Below the pieces are notes generated by a model that was not told where the DNA came from, ran no database searches, and saw nothing but the letters and a program-made list of their open reading frames with translations. The translations under genes and the position numbers were made by a program. DNA of 64,000 bases from an uncultured Bacteroidales bacterium (GTDB taxonomy: Bacteria; Bacteroidota; Bacteroidia; Bacteroidales; Paludibacteraceae). This document shows, one piece after another, positions 1 through 9,170 of the stretch. Position 1 is the first letter of the stretch. The number at the start of each line of letters is the position of its first letter. The stretch lies in the NCBI GenBank assembly GCA_902800215.1, contig CADCDS010000006.1, positions 90,953 to 154,952 of the forward strand, in the 5' to 3' direction.

Positions 1-1461
1 CACGTCCATTGTGCCGGGAGCGGTGATCGCAAAGTCTATAAAACGGGATGCGTTCTCGTCAATTTCATCCGTTGGCCAGTTGGTTTTGCTACCATTGGCA
101 TCGGCGTTATGGAAACGCACCATGGAGATGTCGTCTTTCTCTCCGTCGCTGAATTCCGCTTTCGTGTCCCATGCCGTCATCAGACTCAACGTCATTGCTG
201 CACTTACGGGACCGCTGACCTCTACATCCGTTGCAGTTGCTTTGTCGGTTATGGCCCAGGTCGCGCTTACCGCACTACCGCCGTCGAGCGAGATGACGCT
301 GGCGGTCACGGGTACTTGAAGGGAGAGATCGCCCGAAGTGATGGTGATCAGATCGTTCTTCTCACCGGCACTCATATAGGTTGCACGCACATAGATTTTT
401 TGGAAGACCGATCCGCCTTCATAAGCAACCGAAGCGCTGGCACTATAGTTCTCTTTATCGGTCGAGATGGTGAGGTCGCCGGAAACCGCAATGTGGATCG
501 TTCCTGCTGCCGGATCAAGGTCAAAACCCGTCAGCAGCAGTTCCCGGTTCTGAGCGACACCGCTGTAGGTCTCGCCGATGGCCAGACTGGTGGGGTTCGC
601 TGAGATGGATGTCGGAATCGAAATATACTCCGCCAGAATACAGGCTTCTTTCATTTTCTTTGCCGCCAGACGGGCAATCAAGTTTCCTCCCATGGCATTG
701 GTATGCGTCTTGTCACCGGCGCAGAAAAGCAGGTTCAGGCATTGGGTCTCTCCATAGGAGAGGTATAACTCACGAGTGGCCTGCGTCAGGTCGATGAAAG
801 GCACGTCTTTCTCCTCTGCCACGATGCGCATCGCCTCTACGTAACTCATCCTCAGGTCGGTAGCCGGAACACTCTGGTTCTCGTACAGTACACCGTTCTC
901 GATCTTGGAGAACTTATCGCCCAGGTCATGACGACCGTTCCGCTTGATGTCGCCGCTGCTGAAATAGGCGCGGCAGATAGGTGCAACCAGGATCGGGTTT
1001 ACGCCCAGCGCACGTGCCTCGTTAATGAACAGGCGCAGGTAATCGCGATAGGTCGTCTGCGGATTGGTACCGCGTGCATCCGTCGGTGCCGGCAGACTGT
1101 TGGCTGCGCAGTACTGAGCATACTCCAAGTTATCCATTCCGTAGGTAACGGTTCCTTCATCATTGTGGGCAAACTGGATCAGCAGGTAATCGCCGGCACT
1201 CATCTGACTCTTCACTGAGGTCCAGTAGGCGGCACCGTCATAGAAACCACGGGTGTCGGCACCGGATTTGGCACGGTTGTTTACTGTTACTTGTGTGGCA
1301 TCGAAGAACGAGCCGAGGTACATGCACCAGCCGCGTTTGTCGGTTGTGTTCTCGTCATAATCGGCCATGGTGCTGTCACCGATCGTGTGTACCTTGATGG
1401 CAGCGCTCATGGTTAGGATACTCATCGCTCCTACCATCAAAAGGGAAAAGATTTTTCTCAT
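1..1461 (-). CDS. SGNH/GDSL esterase, rhamnogalacturonan acetylesterase-like (CE12 type), partial
   Basis: The minus-strand frame opens with ATG at 1459-1461 and stays open to the window edge (487 codons), so the C-terminus is missing. An N-terminal signal peptide (MRKIFSLLMVGAMSIL...) is followed by the block I motif IGDSTMAD near residue 26, and later by DKTHTNAMGG, the Asp/His pair typical of rhamnogalacturonan acetylesterases. The family removes acetyl groups from the rhamnogalacturonan backbone of pectin. After about residue 270 come beta-rich extracellular domains, so this is a larger modular secreted enzyme. The other pectin gene in the window is the GH28 at 22434. A C-terminal sorting tag like that of its neighbours would lie off the window and cannot be checked. 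Family call firm, exact substrate inferred. Confidence 0.8.
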   Translation of the reverse strand, partial: MRKIFSLLMVGAMSILTMSAAIKVHTIGDSTMADYDENTTDKRGWCMYLGSFFDATQVTVNNRAKSGADTRGFYDGAAYWTSVKSQMSAGDYLLIQFAHNDEGTVTYGMDNLEYAQYCAANSLPAPTDARGTNPQTTYRDYLRLFINEARALGVNPILVAPICRAYFSSGDIKRNGRHDLGDKFSKIENGVLYENQSVPATDLRMSYVEAMRIVAEEKDVPFIDLTQATRELYLSYGETQCLNLLFCAGDKTHTNAMGGNLIARLAAKKMKEACILAEYISIPTSISANPTSLAIGETYSGVAQNRELLLTGFDLDPAAGTIHIAVSGDLTISTDKENYSASASVAYEGGSVFQKIYVRATYMSAGEKNDLITITSGDLSLQVPVTASVISLDGGSAVSATWAITDKATATDVEVSGPVSAAMTLSLMTAWDTKAEFSDGEKDDISMVRFHNADANGSKTNWPTDEIDENASRFIDFAITAPGTMDV

Positions 1462-1484
1462 ATTAGTAGCATTTTCTTTTTTAC

Positions 1485-1506
1485 AAAAAGAGCCCCGAAG
1501 GGCTCT
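1485..1506 (-). terminator. rho-independent terminator of the Ig-like secreted protein gene
   Basis: A perfect 7-bp stem (AGAGCCC/GGGCTCT, 1489-1495 with 1500-1506) closes a UUCG tetraloop on the minus strand and is followed by a run of T. It lies 79 nt past the stop of the 1585-4011 gene, between it and the esterase gene. Confidence 0.9.
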
Positions 1507-1520
1507 AAATGTTGCATTTT

Positions 1521-1575
1521 GCGTAGGTAACGCATAGTACTTGCATAGTACTTGCATAGGTAACGCCCATTACAG
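1521..1575. repeat. 11-bp tandem array, core GCATAG
   Basis: Five units of 11 bp begin at 1521, 1532, 1543, 1554 and 1565. The second and third are identical (GCATAGTACTT) and the outer ones read GCRTAGGTAAC. The array fills the gap between the stop at 1585 and the terminator at 1506. Confidence 0.9.
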
Positions 1576-1584
1576 GCGAATGTT

Positions 1585-4011
1585 CTATTTTACGATAGCA
1601 CCCTGAGCATTGAACTCAACGCCGTCACGAACGATGATGAGTTGACCGTCGCGGATTACCTTAACGGCTTTGGTCTCAGCGTTGGTGTTGTCGATAGCGG
1701 TTGGGAATTCTTGAAGGAATTCAGCCGCAACAGTAACAGCCTCTGCCGGCATGATGAAGGTAACATAACCTACTCCGTCGTCATGGAGCGCTACACCGTT
1801 ATAGGTCAAGCTGTAGGTCTTATAGCCTTCAGCTGCTTCGTAATAAACTTTTACTTCCTCACCCGGGATACCCATTTTCCAACCACTGACAGCACCGTTC
1901 TCTGCCTCAGCGTAGTTGATAGTGTATAACTCAGGAGCAGCGAGTTCTTCACCGATAGCGATTTGTTGGAATACTACTGCATTGCCGTCCATCGTCTTGA
2001 TACTGATGAGTTCTTCGGTAGCTGCTGTATGCTCGTAAACATGCTCGGTAATCTCCATTTCTGCATAGTCTCCACCATTGATAGAAACGGTAGGAGTCTT
2101 GGCGATGTTACCGAATTTTACCTTAATGGTTTGACCTGCTGCAACGCGGAAGTTGAGCAGAGCACCCGATTGTTTAACCTTCAGACCGAGGTAAGCGTAG
2201 TTACGCAAACTATCTTTCTTGCTGTTATCCAACGAATCCAACGAACCGGTGATATTTGTTGCATAGTGCTGAGCACCGAGTTGCGAGAGGAAGTCGTAAG
2301 CCTTGCCATTCTCCATAACGGCCTTCTCGAAGTTGTAGGAAGTAGCATAAGCGTTTTCAAATTTAGCATAATAGGTTGTAGCAACGCTGATAACTTCAGA
2401 AGACATGTCTGCTACAATATGTTCGTCTGCAAGGTCTGCATCATTATACCAACCTACGAAGCTTGCAAGCGACTTGTTCTGATATTGAGCGAAATCAGCA
2501 GGATGACCACCGATCGCTACGTTCTCCTCACCCAATTTGGTCTCGCCATCCATGTAGGTTACAACGACACTGTTTTCTTTTGCTGCCTTAACGGTATATG
2601 CAACACCGCCAATAGTAGCAGCAGCTTCCCATGCGCCTTCAACTTCTTCTGCTGTAACCTCAACGACAACATCTTTCTCTGCCTGAGAGTCATCAATATA
2701 AGTGGTAACAACATGCTTCGTGAATTTAACAACCGGAGCATTGACATAAGAATCAGCTAACGTGATTTCGTGGTTAGCTAACAATGCAGCCAAGTCAGAG
2801 ATGGCAACATCATCAACTGCAACTCCTGTCAACGATTCAATAACGTTCTTTGCAGCCATCGGACGGATAACGGACATAGAAGCGAGAACCGGATTCCATT
2901 TGTAACCATCGCTTTCATCGCCGCGGGATACATATAGCGTGTTAATGCTGTTAGCAGCTGCCGGCAATACGATTCTGTACTCCAAAGCAGAGGAAGTCTC
3001 AGTTGCTAAATAAAGGCAATTGGTTCTCTCTTTGTCAGCGAACAAGCACGGATAGTTAGAACCGGCAGTTGTCATAGTGATCACAACGGTGTCACCCTCT
3101 TTGAAATTGCCAGAAGCAAGGGTGATGCCGAAGTATTTTCCCTTATCCATTTTCTTGCTGGAAGAAAGCGAAACGTCAGCCGTACCACCGATGACACCTG
3201 TAACCGTTGCGGCAGTACCGCTGGTCAGCGTAGCCTTGATGATCTCACCGTAAGCGTTAGCCGGATCCATTACGGTAACTACGTGAGCAGCTGCAACAAC
3301 CGGAGTAGTGGTATATTCGTTTGATGCAGCGCAAGTGAAGCTATACTCACCAGCTTCAGTCGGAGAGAAAGTGTATTTCTTTGCATTTGCACCTTCAATC
3401 TCTGTGCCGTTCATGCTCCATTGATAGGTGGTAGCTTTAGCAGCAGTACAGGTCAGTTCAATAGAATTTCCTACCAAACATCCATTCTCACCGCTGATCT
3501 CTGCAGACTCAACCGGGTCTGTAGAAGGAGCTTCACGGTCAACTGCGATAGTACCGAATTTGATATCACTATCGATACGCTCTACACGGATAGTCGTTTG
3601 TCCGACAATAGCATCACCTGCTTGAACGGTGTATGTGAGCGTGTTGGCAGTGCTTGCCGGGAAATCACCAGTAACGGCAATACCATTCAATTTAACACCT
3701 TTACCTTTTTTGGCGCTTGTACCACAAGCCGCAGTAATAGAGATAACGTCACCTTCTGCGAAAGAGCCTTCGCCAGCAAGTGTAAACTCCCATGCGGAAC
3801 TGGAGTTGAATTTGTAGAACGTTTGATCACCGATAGTGATTTCATTTGAACCGCCCGAAGCCATTGCTTTAACGCATTTGGCAGTTCCTCCTTCGGCATC
3901 ATAGATGGTGCCATCAGTGCCGGCAGCTGTCAATGTGTACGAGAAAATCGTCGTAGCACTCATTGCCAAGCTGGCTAATACAGCAGCGGCTAATGTGAAA
4001 ATTTTTTTCAT
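1585..4011 (-). CDS. secreted multidomain protein with Ig-like domain and C-terminal tag
   Basis: The start is ATG at 4011 (MKKIFTLAAAVLASLAMS, a signal peptide), giving 808 aa. A longer in-frame start at 4116 would lie inside the promoter. The protein is beta-rich: an Ig-like module (TTYQWSMNGTEIEGAN), carbohydrate-binding-like stretches, and bacterial-repeat segments (FVGWYNDADL, INYAEAENGAVSG). It ends in the tag VIRDGQLIIVRDG-x-FNAQG, shared with five other proteins here. No catalytic motif was recognised. It is likely exported and anchored or released at the cell surface; the function is unknown. It has its own promoter, divergent from the M6 protease operon, and a strong terminator. Confidence 0.8.
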   Translation of the reverse strand: MKKIFTLAAAVLASLAMSATTIFSYTLTAAGTDGTIYDAEGGTAKCVKAMASGGSNEITIGDQTFYKFNSSSAWEFTLAGEGSFAEGDVISITAACGTSAKKGKGVKLNGIAVTGDFPASTANTLTYTVQAGDAIVGQTTIRVERIDSDIKFGTIAVDREAPSTDPVESAEISGENGCLVGNSIELTCTAAKATTYQWSMNGTEIEGANAKKYTFSPTEAGEYSFTCAASNEYTTTPVVAAAHVVTVMDPANAYGEIIKATLTSGTAATVTGVIGGTADVSLSSSKKMDKGKYFGITLASGNFKEGDTVVITMTTAGSNYPCLFADKERTNCLYLATETSSALEYRIVLPAAANSINTLYVSRGDESDGYKWNPVLASMSVIRPMAAKNVIESLTGVAVDDVAISDLAALLANHEITLADSYVNAPVVKFTKHVVTTYIDDSQAEKDVVVEVTAEEVEGAWEAAATIGGVAYTVKAAKENSVVVTYMDGETKLGEENVAIGGHPADFAQYQNKSLASFVGWYNDADLADEHIVADMSSEVISVATTYYAKFENAYATSYNFEKAVMENGKAYDFLSQLGAQHYATNITGSLDSLDNSKKDSLRNYAYLGLKVKQSGALLNFRVAAGQTIKVKFGNIAKTPTVSINGGDYAEMEITEHVYEHTAATEELISIKTMDGNAVVFQQIAIGEELAAPELYTINYAEAENGAVSGWKMGIPGEEVKVYYEAAEGYKTYSLTYNGVALHDDGVGYVTFIMPAEAVTVAAEFLQEFPTAIDNTNAETKAVKVIRDGQLIIVRDGVEFNAQGAIVK

Positions 4012-4093
4012 TGTGTTTTTGTGTTTTAAGTTAAATGAATAAAATTGGTCTTTATTTGTTTTTTTTGCTAAATGTACTTTGCAAAATCGAATG

Positions 4094-4125
4094 CAAAGGT
4101 ACAATATTTTACGCACATGCGCAAA
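4094..4125 (-). promoter_or_regulatory. Bacteroidota-type promoter for the 1585-4011 gene
   Basis: On the minus strand TTTG (4122-4125), 20 nt, then TACCTTTG (4094-4101). It is divergent from the M6 operon promoter 58 bp away and predicts a leader of roughly 75 nt. Confidence 0.85.
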
Positions 4126-4182
4126 TAAATAAGGAGAAAAAATGCATTTTCTGCAATTTCCGTCAATTTTTCCACATTTAAA

Positions 4183-4214
4183 TTTGTGTATGTCAAAAAA
4201 AAGCAGTAATTTTG
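4183..4214 (+). promoter_or_regulatory. Bacteroidota-type promoter for the M6 protease operon
   Basis: TTTG (4183-4186), exactly 20 nt, TAATTTTG (4207-4214). The expected start of transcription is about 12 nt before the ATG at 4233. This rules out the alternative TTG start at 4212, which is part of the -7 element. Confidence 0.9.
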
Positions 4215-4232
4215 CACGCTAAAATTAGGAAT

Positions 4233-5777
4233 ATGAGAAAAATCGGATATATAATCATTCTGTTGGCTGTTTGCCTGTCCGTTTATGCCGCTCCGGCACG
4301 GAGGGGTTGGATGCCGCGTGTGTTAGCGGATGGTACGGAAGTGGAAGTGCAGCAATATGGCGATGAGTACTATCATTTTATGGTGACAAGAGACGGAAAG
4401 ATGGTAGAAGAGACGGTTGATGGATTACGGATTACGGAAGAACCGGTTCCGACACAAGAGCAAGTGGCTGCACGCCGTGCAAAGAGAGCACCGCAAGCGG
4501 TGGGAAAACCGAACTTGGCTCCCAGAGGATTGGTGATCTTAACCAGTTTCTCCGACCTGCCGATAGCAGAATATAATACAAGCATATCGATCGACTCAAT
4601 GATGAATATATCGGGATACGACTATCATGGTTCTACTGGCTCGGCAAGGGATTATTTCATTGCACAGTCGGACAGCCAGTACATGCCGATCTTCGATGTG
4701 GTAGGGCCGGTTACATTGCCTCATAACAGGGCGTACTATGGCGGCGGATATCCGGATGCCAATCCGAAGCAGATGATAGCGGATGCATGCCAATTAGTGG
4801 ATAGTGAGGTGGATTTTACAAAATATAACAACGATAACGACAGTTATGTGGATTTTGTGTATGTGATCTATGCCGGTATCGGAGAGAATGACCGAGACGG
4901 AGAGTCGGATGCCGTATGGGCGCATAACGGTTCGGCTTCCAGTAAGAACTGTATCGTGGATGGATTGCGTGTGAGCAACTACGCTTGTTCAGGAGACATC
5001 GACGGTATTACTAAAGACCGGAACGGTATCGGTGTGCTGTGCCATGAGTTCAGTCACGTGATCGGTTTACCGGATTATTATAGCACTAATGGTGCTTGTC
5101 CTCCTATTTTCGGCGAATGGAGTATTATGGATTACGGCTGTTATAACCACGATGCACTAACGCCGCCGAATTATTCGATTTTTGACAAGTATTTCATGGG
5201 TTGGGCGACACCGGAAGTGCTGAAAAAGGATTCGGCGATGAATGTGGTGCTGTCTGCGGATTATGACAATGCCTACCAGATCACCGGAGGGGATGCGTTA
5301 TTGCCATATACAACGACGAACACGGTGTATTATATCGAGAACCGCCAGAACACCGGATGGGATGCGTATTTACCGGGTCACGGAATGCTTGTGTGGCGGG
5401 TAAGTTTTAACCAATCCTCATGGAATAGTAACCGGGTCAATTATACGATGGGTTCACCGCGTTATACGGTATATTCCGCGGCTAACGGTCTAATGACCAA
5501 TGGGGATAATGTGTGGAGTACCGCTGCCGATCCCTTCCCGGGAACGGGAAATGTGACGGAATGGACGCCTTTTGAAGGTTGTGCGTTGACGGAGATAGCG
5601 GAAGTCAACGGACAGATCACGTTTAAGTTGAACGGCGGAGCACCGGTGGATCCGACGGACGTAGAGGTTACGGGTGACGGGTTACAGGTTACGGGGAAGA
5701 AGATCATCCGGAACGGACAGTTGATCATTATTCGGGGAGAGAAAGAGTATAACGCGCAGGGCGCCGAGATACGATAA
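4233..5777 (+). CDS. M6-family metalloprotease with C-terminal tag
   Basis: 514 aa. The signal peptide is MRKIGYIIILLAVCLSVYA. A propeptide-like domain (DGTEVEVQQYGDEYYHFMVTRDG) is followed by a basic processing region (RRAKRAPQ) and the M6 domain starting at NLAPRGLVIL. The zinc motif HEFSH is at residues 271-275 (CHEFSHVIGLPDYY), with the downstream Met-turn-like WSIMDYG. The end is the tag IIRNGQLIIIRG-x-x-YNAQG. The protein is a secreted zinc protease; family members cleave host or matrix proteins, but the substrate is unknown. First gene of a five-gene operon, 23 nt before a second M6 protease. A heptamer array (5666-5693) forms the linker just before the tag. Confidence 0.93.
   Translation: MRKIGYIIILLAVCLSVYAAPARRGWMPRVLADGTEVEVQQYGDEYYHFMVTRDGKMVEETVDGLRITEEPVPTQEQVAARRAKRAPQAVGKPNLAPRGLVILTSFSDLPIAEYNTSISIDSMMNISGYDYHGSTGSARDYFIAQSDSQYMPIFDVVGPVTLPHNRAYYGGGYPDANPKQMIADACQLVDSEVDFTKYNNDNDSYVDFVYVIYAGIGENDRDGESDAVWAHNGSASSKNCIVDGLRVSNYACSGDIDGITKDRNGIGVLCHEFSHVIGLPDYYSTNGACPPIFGEWSIMDYGCYNHDALTPPNYSIFDKYFMGWATPEVLKKDSAMNVVLSADYDNAYQITGGDALLPYTTTNTVYYIENRQNTGWDAYLPGHGMLVWRVSFNQSSWNSNRVNYTMGSPRYTVYSAANGLMTNGDNVWSTAADPFPGTGNVTEWTPFEGCALTEIAEVNGQITFKLNGGAPVDPTDVEVTGDGLQVTGKKIIRNGQLIIIRGEKEYNAQGAEIR
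4422..4442. repeat. short heptamer repeat, core GGATTAC
   Basis: Two exact GGATTAC units and a diverged third (period 7) inside the propeptide of the first M6 protease, encoding DGLRITEE. It is the weakest of the heptamer arrays and could be chance. Confidence 0.4.
5666..5695. repeat. heptamer array, GGTTACG family (copy 1 of 4)
   Basis: Four consecutive 7-bp units (5666, 5673, 5680, 5687) with consensus GGTKACG, in frame, encoding VTGDGLQVTGK in the linker before the C-terminal tag. The same unit occurs at 43631 (dxs), 57947 (SpoIID-like) and 59613 (glycosyltransferase). Confidence 0.9.
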
Positions 5778-5800
5778 AAGACTATTAAAAAATTATAGAG

Positions 5801-8167
5801 ATGAGGAAAATTGTTGCAGCAATTTTATTGTGCAGTCTGGCATTGACTGCCCATGCCGTTCCGGCGAAACGCGGATGGCAGACACGTACCCAGGCAGATG
5901 GGTCAAGTATTGAGGTTCAAGTGATCGGTGATGAGTTTTATCACTACACGATTAACCGTGAGGGGAAGCAGATTCGTCTGAATGAGGCGGGTATGTATGA
6001 AGTAGTAGGCGAGGCACCGAGTGCAGCGAAAGTGCAGGCACGTCGTGCCAATGCTCGCAGAGCACGCAGAGAGTTTGGTGTAACGCCGAACTTGGCACCG
6101 AGAGGTATTGTCATCTTGGTGAATTTTACGGACAAGTCGTTTGCAGCATCGCATACGCGTACCGTCGTTGACTCGCTTTGTAATGCAAAGGACTGCCAGG
6201 TGAACAAACACGGCACGAAAGCGTTCCCGTCAGCAGGCCAGTATTTCCTGGACCAATCCAACGGATTGTATCATCCGGTGTTTGACGTGTATGGTCCGGT
6301 GAATCTAAGTCATAACATGAAGTACTACGGAGAGAACGATGAGAACGGCAACGATATGCGTCCGGCAGTAGCCGTAGTAGAGGCATGTAAGCAGTTGGAG
6401 AGTTCGGTGGACTTTACGCTGTATGATTCCGATAACGACGGTAAGGTCGATTTCGTGTATATGATCTATGCCGGTGAAGGCGAGCATGCTACGGAAGTGG
6501 AGAATCAGATCTGGCCGCATGCTTTTTCTATTGACGAGGAGTTTGAGTACGAGGACACCTATTTCACGGATGTCTATCCGACGAAGAACAGTTGTAAGGT
6601 GGATGGCAAGCAGATCAATACCTATGCTTGTTCGTCCGAGTTATCGGGTAGTGACCTGGACGGTATCGGAACATTGTGCCATGAGTTCAGCCACGTAATG
6701 GGTTTACCGGATTTCTACGATACGAAATATGGAAATAACTACAACAACCACGTCACACCGAATGATTGGGACGTAATGGATGGCGGTAGTTACAATGAAG
6801 AAGGTCACTGTCCTCCTAACTACAGTGCATGGGAGAAGTATTTCTTCGGCTGGCATACTCCGGTTAACTTGGGTAACGAAGGTCAGAACCTGACCTTATA
6901 TGCAAGTGGCACGGAGAACTATCAGGCTTATCAGATTAATACAAGCGGAAGCCTTATCACCGCTACTACGGCAGGTGAGTGCTATTATATCGAGAACCGT
7001 CAGGCCGTAGGATGGGATCGTGGTCTGCCGCACCATGGATTATTGATCTGGAAAGTGAACTATAACCAGTCGGCTTGGGTGAATAATGAACCGAATAACA
7101 CGTCCGGTAATCCCCGTTATACGTTGGCTTCGGCTTATGGCACGACGATCGGTACGTATTTGAACAGTTCGCAGACGGCCTATGTATATGACGGACCGAA
7201 GAACCCGTATCCGGGATCCAAGAACGTGACGACGAAGACGATTGCCAATAAACCGCTGTTGAACATTGCGGAGAGCAATCAGTTGATCACCTTGACGTAT
7301 ATCGAGGAACCTGTCGTACCGGTAGATCCGTTTAACGTGGTGTTTAAGGTGAATGGAGCGGATTTTGCAACGGTGGAGAGTACCGGAAAACTGGTATTGC
7401 CGGAGAATGAACCGAGTGCATGCCAGGACGGAAGAGTGTTCATGGGATGGTGCACCAGCGCTAACTACAGCAGTCAAACGACTGCACCGACCTTTGCACA
7501 GGCCGGTCAAGCGGTTCAAGAAGGTGCTGTGTTCTACGCGGTGTTTGCTGACCAGGAAGGCGAAGGCGGTGCCGCTGTGAACGATGAGTTGACCTTAGCT
7601 ACTACCGGCGTTTCCGGTACGAATTATACGGATTGGAGTGGTAAAACCGGTGCATCGGGAGCCGTTTATGCAGGTCAGAGCGCAGGAGGAAACAATGCCA
7701 TTCAATTACGTTCCAAGAACAGCAATTCGGGAATTATCACTACCACTTCCGGCGGAAAGGTTTCTAAGATCACGGTCGTATGGAACAGCAGTACTTCCGG
7801 TCGTACCTTGGATGTATATGGAAAGAGCAGTGCTTATTCGAGTCCTTCGGATCTGTATGGCAATAACAAAGGTACCAAGATCGGTTCTATCGCCAGCGAT
7901 ACGGATACGGAGTTGACGGTAGAAGGCGAATATACGTATATCGGTCTTCGTTCCAATAGCGGTGCATTGTGGTTAGACAAGATCACGATCACTTGGGGCG
8001 GTGGTGCTTCCTACAGCAACTACAGCACGTTATGCGGCGGTGGTGAGTCGATTGTAGAAACCATCGGTGAGCAAGAGAAGACTGTGAAGAAAGCGATTCG
8101 GAATGGTCAGTTAGTGATTATTCGCGGAGAAGAAGTGTACTCGATCACCGGTGAACGGATTGAATGA
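5801..8167 (+). CDS. M6-family metalloprotease with C-terminal tag
   Basis: 788 aa, a paralogue of the preceding gene. The signal peptide MRKIVAAILLCSLALTAHA is followed by a propeptide (YHYTINREGKQIRLNE), a basic stretch (RRANARRARRE), and the catalytic domain with HEFSH at residues 294-298 (CHEFSHVMGLPDFYD) and WDVMDGGSYN downstream. After the protease comes a bacterial-repeat module (VFMGWCTSANYSS) and a Ser/Gly-rich beta domain. The end is the tag AIRNGQLVIIRG-x-x-VYSITG. A secreted zinc protease. It overlaps the next gene by 4 bp (ATGA), indicating coupled translation. Confidence 0.93.
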   Translation: MRKIVAAILLCSLALTAHAVPAKRGWQTRTQADGSSIEVQVIGDEFYHYTINREGKQIRLNEAGMYEVVGEAPSAAKVQARRANARRARREFGVTPNLAPRGIVILVNFTDKSFAASHTRTVVDSLCNAKDCQVNKHGTKAFPSAGQYFLDQSNGLYHPVFDVYGPVNLSHNMKYYGENDENGNDMRPAVAVVEACKQLESSVDFTLYDSDNDGKVDFVYMIYAGEGEHATEVENQIWPHAFSIDEEFEYEDTYFTDVYPTKNSCKVDGKQINTYACSSELSGSDLDGIGTLCHEFSHVMGLPDFYDTKYGNNYNNHVTPNDWDVMDGGSYNEEGHCPPNYSAWEKYFFGWHTPVNLGNEGQNLTLYASGTENYQAYQINTSGSLITATTAGECYYIENRQAVGWDRGLPHHGLLIWKVNYNQSAWVNNEPNNTSGNPRYTLASAYGTTIGTYLNSSQTAYVYDGPKNPYPGSKNVTTKTIANKPLLNIAESNQLITLTYIEEPVVPVDPFNVVFKVNGADFATVESTGKLVLPENEPSACQDGRVFMGWCTSANYSSQTTAPTFAQAGQAVQEGAVFYAVFADQEGEGGAAVNDELTLATTGVSGTNYTDWSGKTGASGAVYAGQSAGGNNAIQLRSKNSNSGIITTTSGGKVSKITVVWNSSTSGRTLDVYGKSSAYSSPSDLYGNNKGTKIGSIASDTDTELTVEGEYTYIGLRSNSGALWLDKITITWGGGASYSNYSTLCGGGESIVETIGEQEKTVKKAIRNGQLVIIRGEEVYSITGERIE

Positions 8168-8718
8168 TCAAGGCGTTACCGCATATATGGATGATTTGTT
8201 GGATGCTGCTGAGTCCTGCTATTTGCATGGCTCAGCGGAATCCGGTAAGGCATACATTTCATAGCGATTCGCAAGGCGGGGTAAGGTTGACGTTTAGCGC
8301 TGACTACAAACAAGGATATACTTCCTTATTGACCTATACCTGCAGCCATAATGCGGTTTTTGGAACATATACGGTGGGTTATACGCCTACTATCTGTATC
8401 AATCTGCCGGAGAAGGATGATTTTGTGACGACCACAGCGGTGGATAGTCTGAGAGCAGTGACGATAGGTTTTTATCCGAATACCGACAAACGCCATGATG
8501 TGAAGTTGCAATTATCGAGAGATAGTATCCATTGGTCCGACTCGATTGTTTCGGATTTGATGTATAATTCGGCAGGATTGATAAGGGCGACTTTTGTGCC
8601 GGGACGGTATTATGTGCGGATAAAGAATACTACCATTAAGAAGAAAGCGGTGTCGCTGTGGTATATCGAGTACTTGTTTGGAGATTGTAATTGCGTGCTA
8701 TATATTCCGGAAGAATGA
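8164..8718 (+). CDS. small secreted protein of unknown function
   Basis: 184 aa, family not recognised. The N-terminus is a signal peptide (MIKALPHIWMICWMLLSPAICMAQ). The mature part is beta-rich with Cys residues (YTCSHNAV, TICINL, FGDCNCVLYI). Both ends overlap neighbours as ATGA, so it is firmly inside the protease/S26/PqqD operon. It might be a substrate or partner of the downstream peptidase; this is inference from position only. Confidence 0.7.
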   Translation: MIKALPHIWMICWMLLSPAICMAQRNPVRHTFHSDSQGGVRLTFSADYKQGYTSLLTYTCSHNAVFGTYTVGYTPTICINLPEKDDFVTTTAVDSLRAVTIGFYPNTDKRHDVKLQLSRDSIHWSDSIVSDLMYNSAGLIRATFVPGRYYVRIKNTTIKKKAVSLWYIEYLFGDCNCVLYIPEE

Positions 8719-9170
8719 AGATAGCGAATGACATATTGATTCCTGAACTGGCGCGATTGGTAGCCGAAGGTAAGGAAGTGCGGTTTACGCCGGCAGGCGT
8801 AAGCATGCGGCCGTTTATTGAAGGAGATAAGGATAGCGTGGTGTTAGAGCCTTTACGCCGTGCGCCGAGAAGGGGTGATGTGTTGTTAGCGGAAGTGGAG
8901 ACGCTTTGCGGAAGGAGGACGTATGTGCTGCACCGATTGGTACGGATAGAGGGCGAGACCTTGGTGCTGCAAGGGGACGGAAACTTACGGGGAGAGGAAA
9001 GATGTGGTATCGGTGACGTTATTGCACGCGTGAAGCGGGTAGAGAGTCCCAAAGGGCACCGAAAAATGCTGACGAGAGGTTTTATCTGGTACGGATTGAA
9101 ACCGGTAAGAAAGTGGTTATTAAAGATTTATAGACATTCGATATTAATTTGGTTTTATGAAAACAATTGA
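8715..9170 (+). CDS. S24/S26-type serine peptidase (signal-peptidase-like)
   Basis: 151 aa from ATG 8715; an upstream in-frame start would overlap the preceding gene further. The motif FTPAGVSMRPFIEGD carries the expected nucleophile Ser before Met, and RGDVLLAEV plus YVLHRLVRIEGETLVLQGDGN match the S26/S24 core. The general base seen as Lys in LepB is not obvious; the family often has His/Lys variants here (VLHRLV). A C-terminal hydrophobic tail (YRHSILIWFY) may attach it to the membrane. Bacteroidota commonly pair this kind of peptidase with a PqqD-like protein, as here. It probably processes an exported or modified peptide; the target is unknown. Confidence 0.82.
   Translation: MKIANDILIPELARLVAEGKEVRFTPAGVSMRPFIEGDKDSVVLEPLRRAPRRGDVLLAEVETLCGRRTYVLHRLVRIEGETLVLQGDGNLRGEERCGIGDVIARVKRVESPKGHRKMLTRGFIWYGLKPVRKWLLKIYRHSILIWFYENN

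Noticed and set aside
1963-2760. 265-codon plus-strand open frame
   Set aside because: Antisense to the Ig-like secreted protein gene, which has a promoter, signal peptide and terminator.
4116-4212. Longer starts for the genes at 1585-4011 (4116) and 4233-5777 (4212)
   Set aside because: Both would place the start codon within the promoter elements; the shorter starts give clean signal peptides.
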